A stretch of DNA of 31,179 bases from a virus: the IMG/VR virus record IMGVR_UViG_3300028925_006336, positions 1 to 31,179 of that record; one strand, given 5' to 3'. How positions within the stretch are numbered: position 1 is the first letter of the stretch; each line of letters starts with the position of its first letter. The translations under genes and the position numbers were made by a program. The notes beneath the pieces were generated by a model. The model saw only the letters and a program-made list of their open reading frames with translations. It was not told where the DNA came from and did no database searches. Positions 8,097 to 14,846 of the stretch are shown one piece after another.

Positions 8097-9204
8097 CTGT
8101 CCTTATCTCCGGCGCAACGCTACCTTTTTGATCTATATTAATCTTATGTCCATCCACTCTATCTAAGGTGATGTCTATCATACTGCTATCAAATTCTCGA
8201 ATCAATTGAACTGAGTCACCTTCTATAAGAGTTGTTACTAGAGACTCTGGATTATATCCAGCAACTCTGCCATCTGTATTAGATATTGTTCTTGTTAATA
8301 TCGTATTTGGTTTTTTGTATTTTTTGTTTAATTCCGTTAGTACATTTAATAACAAATTAACATCCAAAGGATTAATATCTAAGCTGGTAAATCCACCTTC
8401 TTCTTCTTGACCTTCACATTCTTCCTCTAAACAATTTTTGTCAATCTCTTTCTCTTCATCTAAGAAATTTCCTAGATTCTTTTTCTTTTTCTCTTCAATC
8501 GTAGCAGATGCTAAATCTACTTTCTCTTTAGGTGGTTTGATGATTAACATATTATTAATCATACTTTCTGTTAGATCAAGTATTTTGGGTTTTGTGGGAG
8601 AAGCCTCCCTTGATCTAACCGACGTTGCTTGAAACGCTCTCGTTAATATCACTTGACCTATATCAGACTCCACTGATATCTCTCCTACAGTCCCATCAGC
8701 ATTCGGTAACAATATAATAAGTGATTGGCCTATCTCATCCACCGTCATACTAAAAGCAGTACCACGAACACCTATTCTAGCGGTCGGGGTACGAATGTCA
8801 ACATTTTGTTTGTTTAGCTTTGCTATATTACCACTAGCATACCGTACTGTACCAAGAGCTATTCTAAGTACTAACTTAGAACCTTCAGCACTATTAGGGT
8901 CATAAACAAAATCATCTATGATGAGAGAGCTTTGAGAACTCACGGCCACATTGGTATCATCTATAAATGTGATACCAATTTCCCCTTTACCAGTTTTGAC
9001 ATTATCCATAAACATAATGTCAGAATCTAGGTTAAGGTTAGATTCCGTTCCTTTTCTCTCAACAGACGCAACACCTTCTTGAAGTACTACATTACCAATT
9101 GCTGCAGCATATGATAGCTGGGGCAATAATACTAACAAAATTGCTATTAGTGTCCATCTCAAGTTAGTCCGTAATAATGATATCAACATCTGAGCTAGTT
9201 GCAT
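8053..9204 (-). CDS. FecR-domain periplasmic protein with curlin-like C-terminus
   Basis: An exported protein of up to 383 aa. An N-terminal hydrophobic segment ends LPQLSYA. A FecR domain follows: GNVVLQEGVASVERKG, VKTGKGEIGITFIDDTNVAV, then PTARIGVRGTAFSM. Later come a Lys-rich then acidic linker (about 225-275) and a C-terminal beta-rich part (about 320-383) with HKINIDQKGS at 353-362, resembling one curlin strand-turn. The start is uncertain: ATG 9204, ATG 9189, or a TTG at 9162 directly after the upstream stop, which would give a tidy 19-residue signal peptide. No ribosome site stands out. FecR-domain genes next to CHASE2-cyclase genes are common in bacterial chromosomes, which supports a functional pair. 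Confidence 0.88.
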   Translation of the reverse strand: MQLAQMLISLLRTNLRWTLIAILLVLLPQLSYAAAIGNVVLQEGVASVERKGTESNLNLDSDIMFMDNVKTGKGEIGITFIDDTNVAVSSQSSLIIDDFVYDPNSAEGSKLVLRIALGTVRYASGNIAKLNKQNVDIRTPTARIGVRGTAFSMTVDEIGQSLIILLPNADGTVGEISVESDIGQVILTRAFQATSVRSREASPTKPKILDLTESMINNMLIIKPPKEKVDLASATIEEKKKKNLGNFLDEEKEIDKNCLEEECEGQEEEGGFTSLDINPLDVNLLLNVLTELNKKYKKPNTILTRTISNTDGRVAGYNPESLVTTLIEGDSVQLIREFDSSMIDITLDRVDGHKINIDQKGSVAPEIRTDEAGYTSTIDIHIQ

Positions 9205-9868
9205 TAGTTACTGTTAAATCAACATCTGTACTATTTGCTCCAGTTTGTGACATAGTAAAATCACTACCAGCACAAGAACCCGTACATAACAGTTTTGTTT
9301 TGTGTGCGCCTGCACCAGTATGAGTAATAATTATATCAACATCATCACTGTCCGTTGCAATATCAATATCGGTTGTTTTATCCGATCCAGTACTGGATGA
9401 ATTTTCAAGAAGTGTTATATCAATATCATCGCCGACAACATCCACAGTAACACTAACATCTTGAACTGTAGCTGCATTACCAATTGTGTATGAAGTTTCA
9501 CCGCTACTTCCTACTCTAGTTTCTATGATTCTTACATCATCCGTTGCTGCCGATGCGCCAACATTTATTGCAGTAGTATTAGTACTACCTGTTTGACTTA
9601 TTTTTAGATCGTCTGCGCCTGCTTCACCAGCACCAATAAAATCACCAGTTATCACATTAGAAGCACCAATTAAATCAATGTCAACATCTAAGTTAGCACC
9701 AGTAAGTAATGTTCTGTCACCTGTTGCACCAATAAGATTTCCGTTTCCATCCATAGTTATGTCTAGGTCTAAGTTAGCACCAGACTGAGTGATATAAACT
9801 TTACTGTCTGCAAAACTTGCACTTGTCATAGCAAAAAACATTATAAATGCAAGTATTACTTTCTTCAT
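9164..9868 (-). CDS. Curlin-like secreted beta-repeat protein (234 aa)
   Basis: A signal peptide of 20 residues ends ASFA. The mature chain is Asp/Thr/Gly-rich with alternating hydrophobics typical of a beta-solenoid. Curlin-like turns appear as ITQSGAN (Q28), ISQTGSTN (Q92) and MSQTGAN (Q208), with degenerate strands such as DLDITMDGNGN, DVDIDLIGASN and DVDIIITHTG between them. Cys195 and Cys199 may form a disulfide. It is the gene directly after csgG (ATGA overlap at 9865-9868), the position expected of a secretion substrate. It is more acidic and more degenerate than E. coli CsgA, so the fold assignment is probable and amyloid formation is inference. Confidence 0.75.
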   Translation of the reverse strand: MKKVILAFIMFFAMTSASFADSKVYITQSGANLDLDITMDGNGNLIGATGDRTLLTGANLDVDIDLIGASNVITGDFIGAGEAGADDLKISQTGSTNTTAINVGASAATDDVRIIETRVGSSGETSYTIGNAATVQDVSVTVDVVGDDIDITLLENSSSTGSDKTTDIDIATDSDDVDIIITHTGAGAHKTKLLCTGSCAGSDFTMSQTGANSTDVDLTVTNATSSDVDIIITD

Positions 9869-10674
9869 TTTTTTACCTCCTTCTTTTGATCATCCTCTAC
9901 TTTCTTAAATTCCCACAATCCTTTTTTAGTTCCTTCGTGGATCATATCAACAATAACTTTATCAATAGCTTTTCTTACTGCATATGTTACAGATTCATTC
10001 TCTGTATATCCAGCCTCCACTTCTAGTAGTTTAGTTCCTAAGTCTAAGAATCTAAACACTGTAGCAGATAGTCTCGTACTTAATATGGTCTTCTCACTAC
10101 TAACTGCTAATAAAATTTCACCAGTACTAACCGATACTAATCTTATACCAACAGATACGCTATCTTCTCTGTATTCTTCTTGTGCGCCAATTCCTAGTAG
10201 TCGAGCTCCAATTCCTCCTGTCATTGTGTTAGTATCATATCCTACAATACCACCTTCGATCAATACTCCAGCAAACAGTAAAGGTTTTAAATCGTCTTTA
10301 TCACCGTGTGTCTTTCTCGTTTGACGTATAATCTGTCTTTCTTTCAACAGATTATCTAACCCAATACGTTCTATAACCATGAACCATTCACCACCACCAG
10401 CACGTTTCAATGAATGTAAAAGCCATACATGAGCGCCTTGAGTGACTGCCATACTTATCAATGCCACACCATCACCTGGTTTTCTTTGTCCCGTCATGTC
10501 TGTAAATGAATAGACTGCTATCGGAACCTTCTGTACAGGTGATGAAATCTCTTCTAGTTTTTCATATAATAGTTCAGTTGTTGATGTAGGCGGATCAGAC
10601 GGAACCGTTTGACATCCAAACAGTATACTAAAACTGAAAATCGTTAAGAGGCAATGTAATGACTTGACTACCAT
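9865..10674 (-). CDS. csgG: CsgG, curli outer-membrane secretion channel
   Basis: 269-aa lipoprotein: a signal peptide ends in the lipobox LFGC with C21 lipidated. The CsgG domain is clear: PIAVYSFTDMTGQRKP (51-66), RIGLDNLLKERQIIRQ, EGGIVGYDTNTMTGGIGAR, then LVSVSTGEILLAVSSEKTIL and FRFLDLGTKLLEVEAGYT, ending in EGTKKGLWEF. Length and order match E. coli CsgG (277 aa precursor), a nonameric barrel that exports curlins. The loop that forms the constriction (Tyr51, Asn55, Phe56 in mature E. coli CsgG) appears here as GDGVALIS, lacking aromatics. The start overlaps the csgF end by 47 nt. The tail is Lys-rich. Confidence 0.95.
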   Translation of the reverse strand: MVVKSLHCLLTIFSFSILFGCQTVPSDPPTSTTELLYEKLEEISSPVQKVPIAVYSFTDMTGQRKPGDGVALISMAVTQGAHVWLLHSLKRAGGGEWFMVIERIGLDNLLKERQIIRQTRKTHGDKDDLKPLLFAGVLIEGGIVGYDTNTMTGGIGARLLGIGAQEEYREDSVSVGIRLVSVSTGEILLAVSSEKTILSTRLSATVFRFLDLGTKLLEVEAGYTENESVTYAVRKAIDKVIVDMIHEGTKKGLWEFKKVEDDQKKEVKK

Positions 10675-11173
10675 CTGGCCCTACTATATCTAATATCACT
10701 ATATCGTTTGCAACATCCTTTGTGTATGTAACTGTTGTATCATTAAATGTATATGTTCCAGTACAGTTACTACCAACACCATCAGTGTTTCCTGCTTCTG
10801 GATTCAAAGTATTTTGTGATGTTATTACTACTCCATCAACTGGTCCAGTTGTATAAGTTGTTCCACATGATTCGCCAAACAAATTATCCGTTAACTGTTT
10901 TGAAAACTCTGCATATATTCTTGACTCCAAATTATCTAAAAATTTTGCGTAATTCGTATTCTTTGCTGCTGATATTTTTTTAGCTGCAGCAGAATCTTTC
11001 TTTCCTCTAATTTCAGCCTTACGAGTAAACTCTTGGTTCTCAATAGTCAAGAAATGGGCACTTGCTCCTATTCCACTAAAAGAAGGTGATTTCCATTTAT
11101 GTACCATACCCCCACCAAATGCATTAGATGTAATGGCAACGGAAAAACAAAGTATGTAAAATATATATTTCAT
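10628..11173 (-). CDS. csgF: CsgF-like curli assembly factor
   Basis: 181 aa. The signal peptide ends NAFG, so the mature protein starts GGMVHKWKSPSFSGIG, matching the E. coli CsgF N-terminus (GTMTFQFRNPNFGG) that plugs into the CsgG barrel. A helical segment (about 60-95) and a C-terminal beta part (VANDIVILDIVGPDGSQVIT) also match. Relative to E. coli CsgF (138 aa) there is an insertion of about 40 residues around 100-145, Gly/Thr/Asn-rich with two Cys (C103 and C136 by my count). It precedes csgG with a 47-nt overlap and follows a membrane-protein gene by ATGA. CsgF normally couples the channel to surface nucleation. Confidence 0.88.
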   Translation of the reverse strand: MKYIFYILCFSVAITSNAFGGGMVHKWKSPSFSGIGASAHFLTIENQEFTRKAEIRGKKDSAAAKKISAAKNTNYAKFLDNLESRIYAEFSKQLTDNLFGESCGTTYTTGPVDGVVITSQNTLNPEAGNTDGVGSNCTGTYTFNDTTVTYTKDVANDIVILDIVGPDGSQVITLPLNDFQF

Positions 11174-11529
11174 TTTTTTAATTTTGCTATCTCTTTTTTA
11201 TTTGCAGTAATTTCTTTATCTTGATTATAATCCAATTCTGCTTGTCTAACTTCCATCCTTTTTTTATTAGCTGCTTCAAAAGGGTCCATCTGTTGATTTT
11301 GTATTTCTATTATAGTATGTATCTTTTGATCCAACCTAATCATGTCATTATCTAACATTCTCACTCTGTCAATCAAGCCCACTAATGTACTACTTGCTGT
11401 AGCTAAACTTGGTAAAATATTGTGCGTAACAAATTTCCAGACGTAATATATAAAATACGCCATCCCTACAGCAACCACTGTAGGAACGCCATACTGATTA
11501 AACATATCAACAATAGTAGTAATTCCCAA
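11170..11529 (-). CDS. Membrane protein with coiled coil (119 aa)
   Basis: The function is unknown. Residues 14-40 (VPTVVAVGMAYFIYYVWKFV) form one transmembrane helix. Residues 45-119 are helical and charged with coiled-coil spacing (LIDRVRMLDNDMIRLDQKIH), ending in Lys-rich KKEIAKLKK. It resembles its upstream neighbour at 11532-11810 (VGLIDRVRMLDNDMIRLD against IGALDNRVKTINNEIVRLD), so the two are probably duplicated. It is linked to csgF by ATGA overlap and to its neighbour by a 2-nt gap. It could be an inner-membrane part of the secretion apparatus or a small holin-like protein. Confidence 0.75.
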   Translation of the reverse strand: MGITTIVDMFNQYGVPTVVAVGMAYFIYYVWKFVTHNILPSLATASSTLVGLIDRVRMLDNDMIRLDQKIHTIIEIQNQQMDPFEAANKKRMEVRQAELDYNQDKEITANKKEIAKLKK

Positions 11530-11531
11530 AA

Positions 11532-11810
11532 TTAATCCTTCCTAGTATCTTCTTTTCCATCGGCCGCAGACAATCTGCGAGTATCGGGTTTAACACCTAA
11601 CGCATGACATATGAGAGCATCAAGCCTTACTATCTCATTATTAATAGTTTTTACACGATTATCTAATGCACCAATCATGCTATTAAGGCCAACTGCCCTA
11701 CTAACAACAGAATCAAGAATATATTTCAAAAGTAGTATAATAAAAAACCCGCCACCAATTACGGCTGCGATGGAAAAGCCTAGGTCAGCAATTAAACTAA
11801 ATGCTTCCAT
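11532..11810 (-). CDS. Membrane protein, paralogue of its neighbour (92 aa)
   Basis: The function is unknown. It is the first gene of the curli/cyclase chain. Residues 12-35 (FSIAAVIGGGFFIILLLKYI) form a transmembrane helix, then a heptad-like region (NSMIGALDNRVKTINNEIVR) and a polar tail. The ATG at 11810 has GGAG 6 nt upstream and lies about 44 nt below the start predicted for the late promoter at 11860-11867. Similarity in plan and sequence to the 119-aa neighbour suggests a tandem duplication or a heteromeric pair. Confidence 0.75.
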   Translation of the reverse strand: MEAFSLIADLGFSIAAVIGGGFFIILLLKYILDSVVSRAVGLNSMIGALDNRVKTINNEIVRLDALICHALGVKPDTRRLSAADGKEDTRKD

Positions 11811-11825
11811 AAGCTACTCCATTTT

Positions 11826-11849
11826 TATCGTGATTATATGATCACGATA
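11826..11849 (-). promoter_or_regulatory. Hairpin at the 5' end of the late curli/cyclase transcript
   Basis: A perfect 9-bp inverted repeat (tatcgtgat, 6-nt loop, atcacgata). With transcription starting near 11854 the hairpin would lie within about 5 nt of the mRNA 5' end, upstream of the GGAG ribosome site. Such a 5' stem typically stabilises mRNA. The same palindrome could instead be an operator. Confidence 0.55.
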
Positions 11850-11859
11850 TTACTGATAC

Positions 11860-11867
11860 TATTTATA
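11860..11867 (-). promoter_or_regulatory. T4-type late promoter TATAAATA
   Basis: An exact match to the T4 late consensus on the minus strand, in the short gap between a hairpin-terminated unit and the first gene of the curli/cyclase chain. T4-type late promoters are read by RNA polymerase carrying a gp55-type sigma with the sliding clamp, so the downstream chain should be expressed with virion genes. Confidence 0.8.
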
Positions 11868-11882
11868 AGTTTTGGGTAAGAA

Positions 11883-11925
11883 ACCTATACTTAGACTTGT
11901 TCTAACATCCAGTCTAAGTATAGGT
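11883..11925 (-). terminator. Long hairpin ending the primase-NrdJ unit
   Basis: A perfect 15-bp inverted repeat (acctatacttagact and agtctaagtataggt) with a 13-nt loop. One arm covers the methyltransferase stop codon at 11891-11893. The run after the stem on the minus strand is TTCTTACCC, a weak U-tract, so it may be a factor-assisted terminator or a 3'-end stabiliser. It lies just upstream of the late promoter and would insulate the two units. Confidence 0.55.
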
Positions 11926-12457
11926 CTTCATTTAGAATGGAATAATTGTTGCAATTTCCATGAGTTTTTATGTGCGTATACACACGATTTGGAGCATATT
12001 TCTCTATCATCTCTACCCACCACTCTATAGGTTTTAATGTACAATGTGCATTATCTCCGTTTGGTAGTACTGTGCTAGCTGGGTCTGTTGCAATACCAAG
12101 AAACACAAATTTGTTTGCAACTTTAGTAATCTGATATATTGTTTCTGGGATTTGTATCTCTGGAATATGTTCTAATACATCAAATGACATAACTCCGTCA
12201 AATGTTCCAGCTGGGACATTTTCATATTCTGGAATTGCTGGATCATATAATGATGGCATTATACCTCCCCACATTTCGTGATGATTATATTCTAAATATC
12301 CTTCAGCTTTACCACAACCATAATCTAATAAACTTTCTGATTTTGTATCTTGTACTAAATCTATTATGTGTTGTAGATAAAACTTTAAACCACCACCATT
12401 ACCATATTCTGTGTGTTCTGCATGATATTGTTTATATTGTTCAATCCACTCGTTCAT
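11891..12457 (-). CDS. Class I SAM-dependent methyltransferase (188 aa)
   Basis: Motif I is LLDYGCGKAEG (43-53), followed by FDGVMSFDVLEHI (86-98), the acidic motif and post-motif of many small-molecule methyltransferases. Further on, LPNGDNAHCTLKPIEWW precedes a C-terminal beta-rich end. The start at 12457 (MNEWIEQYKQYH) is preferred over 12490 because AGGAT lies 6 nt upstream. It overlaps the nuclease gene by 17 nt. The substrate is unknown. Similar proteins are found in marine phages with sugar or surface-modification genes, but none are visible next to it here. Confidence 0.82.
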   Translation of the reverse strand: MNEWIEQYKQYHAEHTEYGNGGGLKFYLQHIIDLVQDTKSESLLDYGCGKAEGYLEYNHHEMWGGIMPSLYDPAIPEYENVPAGTFDGVMSFDVLEHIPEIQIPETIYQITKVANKFVFLGIATDPASTVLPNGDNAHCTLKPIEWWVEMIEKYAPNRVYTHIKTHGNCNNYSILNEDLYLDWMLEQV

Positions 12458-12782
12458 TGTGTATCCTAATGAAATATTCTGCATCAACAACCACTAAAGG
12501 TTTTTGATTGTTTCTCTTGATAAAAACGATAGGTTCATAATCACCAGAGTTTGCCTCTGCCTGTTCGTATGACTTCCACACGTTTAATGCTTCTTGGTTT
12601 TTGCACTCAATTGAAAATGGAAACTTCTCTCTTGCAGCACGGGCCATGATTAGGTCTTCACCACCAGCACCCATACTACGAGATTCTATATCTTCTGGAT
12701 GTACATTCAATGTTTCAATTAGTTGGTCACGAACCCACTGTTGGAATCTACGACCTTTAGCTTTAGCACTACTCGTCTTCAT
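12441..12782 (-). CDS. PD-(D/E)XK-type resolvase-like nuclease (113 aa)
   Basis: A small protein with an N-terminal basic helix (SAKAKGRRFQQWVRDQL), then SRSMGAGGEDLIM and FSIECKNQEALN. The acid in GED with the ECK triad is the PD-(D/E)XK pattern of archaeal-type Holliday junction resolvases and restriction-like nucleases. The C-terminal PIVFIKRNNQKPLVVVDAE gives the following strands. It probably resolves recombination intermediates or trims replicating DNA. It sits between a zinc-ribbon protein (14-nt overlap) and a methyltransferase (17-nt overlap) in the DNA-metabolism unit. Confidence 0.75.
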   Translation of the reverse strand: MKTSSAKAKGRRFQQWVRDQLIETLNVHPEDIESRSMGAGGEDLIMARAAREKFPFSIECKNQEALNVWKSYEQAEANSGDYEPIVFIKRNNQKPLVVVDAEYFIRIHNERVD

Positions 12783-12924
12783 CTTCCCACTCTATTTCAT
12801 CTTCAAGCTCATCTGATAATTCTGACCCACAAAATATACAATGAGAAATTATATAATATCTATCATTCATAGAATGTCTTATAGAGAACTCAGCTTCACA
12901 TTTCTCACATACTATTAATTTCAT
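12769..12924 (-). CDS. Zinc-ribbon mini-protein (51 aa)
   Basis: This short gene starts at ATG 12922-12924, overlapping the NrdJ stop as ATGA, and ends at TAG 12769-12771, overlapping the next gene by 14 nt. The product begins MKLIVCEKCEAEFSI and has a second pair in HCIFCGSELS. C6/C9 with C29/C32 form a rubredoxin-like zinc knuckle pair. The tail is acidic (ELEDEIEWEDEDE). Such proteins are frequent in T4-like marine phages. The partner is unknown; the acidic tail could contact basic proteins or polymerase. Confidence 0.75.
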   Translation of the reverse strand: MKLIVCEKCEAEFSIRHSMNDRYYIISHCIFCGSELSDELEDEIEWEDEDE

Positions 12925-14846
12925 TGAATTTCACAACCACCCGCAGCACATGCCAACTCCTGTGATCCAATAGTCATATCTGTTTTTTCATACTCTGACA
13001 ATTTACTCCACTCCACTTCCTTAGGCATTTTATCAAGAAGAATTTCATACTCTTCTTTTTTGATATCTTGATATGGTGCTTGTTTATATGTATGTTCTGC
13101 AAATGGAAGGAAACTGACACCACTCATAAAATCAAAATGTTTAAAGACCCATGCACCAACTTCCAACCATTCATCCTCCTTAACAGAAATAGTAACAGAT
13201 GGTTTGTGTTCACACCAATATTTTTGATATGTTAACCACAACTCCAACTGCTCAATAGCAGACATGTCTGTACGAAATACAGCACCATCATCTACTTTCA
13301 TAGGAAAAGAAAACACAGATGTATTGCTTGGATTCATTGCATCATCTTCTATAGGAAATCCAGCATCAGCCATCATTCTTGTAAGAGGGTCTTTCTTATC
13401 TCCACGCACCGTACGAATATAGTAAGGATTATGACGAGCATGGATACCAGATGCTGCATCAACCAACTGAGAGACGGTCCCAGAGGGTTTGACGCACGTT
13501 ACAGCGACACTTTGGTTGATACCTATCTTTTTTGCAAACTCTGCATTGGTTCTGATTGCTTCGTTTTTCAAATCTTGTAATAACGCTGGTAATACCTGGC
13601 GTGGTGATTTACCGTTAAGAAGTTTGCTATCCATGATGCCAGTAAGAGAAACACCAAGAAGCCTTTCCTCTTCACAATTTTTTCTCCATGCAGATGAAAC
13701 ATATTTGAAGTTGACAAGTGTGGTTTGGAATGTACCCAGAATCGTTGCAAGACGCACCTTTGCCAAAAGAGACTCCCGTGTATCAGTTGGACGAACTACA
13801 ACTTCTGACAGATTGCAGAACTCACGATTACGCAAAATAATTTCTGAGCATGGATTTGTACCAAAATCAAAATCTGTAGTATTACGTCTACCATTTTGCT
13901 CTGATATCTTCACCGCACTTTCACGATTAAAAATACCACGTTCACCAGACTTGGATTCATAGAGAGCTTTCCACTCATCCATGAATACACCGATATCTGG
14001 CTTCTCTGTATAACATGCAGAATTATTTGCAAGAGATCGTTGAGGTTCAGTAGTCCACCACTGGCCATGCTTTGCAGCTCTCATACGGTCATCAGATAAA
14101 TTTGATAAACTAATAAGAGCAGACCTACGAACACCACCAACAACTACAACCTCTGCAATCTTGCAAACAATATCATGGCACTCAATTGAAGACAACTTAC
14201 GACCATTTGCATTTTTAAATACGGTGATTGCAAAATTAAATAAGGCTTCTAATGGTTCTGGGCCTGATGCACGACCACCAAAAGTTTTCAAAGGAGCGCC
14301 TGCTGGACGTATTTTAGCTAAATCCCAACATGGAATTTGTCCTATATACAACATACCAACCAATTCCTTAAAAGCTTTTGCCCAGCCCATTTTAGAATCT
14401 GCAACAGTTATCGTTGTATCAGAAATATGAAACTCATCTGCAATAGTAGGCAACTGAGAAACATATTGGCGCTCAACACTAAATCCTACACCAGTTCCAT
14501 TCATCAATACATAAAGGATTTCATCAAAGGCCTGTGGTCGATCTATAGCAACATAAGAACAATTATACCCTGCAATATTTTCTCGTTTAAGTGCTTCTCC
14601 AGCAGTCATAAGACAACGCATTGAAGGCATTACTTTTAAAGACAATACTGCTTCTTCTAATTCTTCTCTTAGGGCTTTTGTTAGTTTGTAATCATGCAAA
14701 TCATTCAGATGTTCAGTAAAGAAATCAAAATATCTTGCAACTGTTTCAGCCCACGTTTCTCTACGCTCTTTTTCTGGCAACCATCTGGAATATCTAGATA
14801 AATGAATGAACTCTTGATAGGTTGTGGGGAGATAGTTGTTAGACAT
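12921..14846 (-). CDS. nrdJ: Class II (B12-dependent) ribonucleotide reductase
   Basis: 641 aa, of the monomeric RTPR type, which makes deoxynucleotides from ribonucleotides using adenosylcobalamin. Visible signatures: C96 in AGYNCSYVAID, GTGVGFSVERQ, GVRRSALISLS, GERGIFNRES (301-310), NPCSEIIL with C333 as the expected thiyl-radical cysteine, and KPSGTVSQLVDAASGIH. The C-terminal C633/C638 in CAAGGCEIQ re-reduce the active site. Length fits the phage enzymes. It needs no NrdB partner and is oxygen-insensitive, but the host must supply cobalamin. The ATG directly follows the upstream methyltransferase stop. It belongs to the unit driven from 16458-16486. Confidence 0.95.
   Translation of the reverse strand: MSNNYLPTTYQEFIHLSRYSRWLPEKERRETWAETVARYFDFFTEHLNDLHDYKLTKALREELEEAVLSLKVMPSMRCLMTAGEALKRENIAGYNCSYVAIDRPQAFDEILYVLMNGTGVGFSVERQYVSQLPTIADEFHISDTTITVADSKMGWAKAFKELVGMLYIGQIPCWDLAKIRPAGAPLKTFGGRASGPEPLEALFNFAITVFKNANGRKLSSIECHDIVCKIAEVVVVGGVRRSALISLSNLSDDRMRAAKHGQWWTTEPQRSLANNSACYTEKPDIGVFMDEWKALYESKSGERGIFNRESAVKISEQNGRRNTTDFDFGTNPCSEIILRNREFCNLSEVVVRPTDTRESLLAKVRLATILGTFQTTLVNFKYVSSAWRKNCEEERLLGVSLTGIMDSKLLNGKSPRQVLPALLQDLKNEAIRTNAEFAKKIGINQSVAVTCVKPSGTVSQLVDAASGIHARHNPYYIRTVRGDKKDPLTRMMADAGFPIEDDAMNPSNTSVFSFPMKVDDGAVFRTDMSAIEQLELWLTYQKYWCEHKPSVTISVKEDEWLEVGAWVFKHFDFMSGVSFLPFAEHTYKQAPYQDIKKEEYEILLDKMPKEVEWSKLSEYEKTDMTIGSQELACAAGGCEIQ

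Noticed and set aside
4433-11810. Curli/cyclase genes as a fragment of host chromosome or assembly chimera
   Set aside because: Both flanks and the block share the minus strand and tight overlaps, and the chain opens with a T4-type late promoter. A change of origin within the contig is not apparent, though read mapping over 11811-11890 and 4360-4435 would settle it.
13489-13962. 157-residue open frame on the plus strand within nrdJ
   Set aside because: It is the antisense shadow of a strongly conserved gene. No ribosome site, promoter or recognisable product is present.
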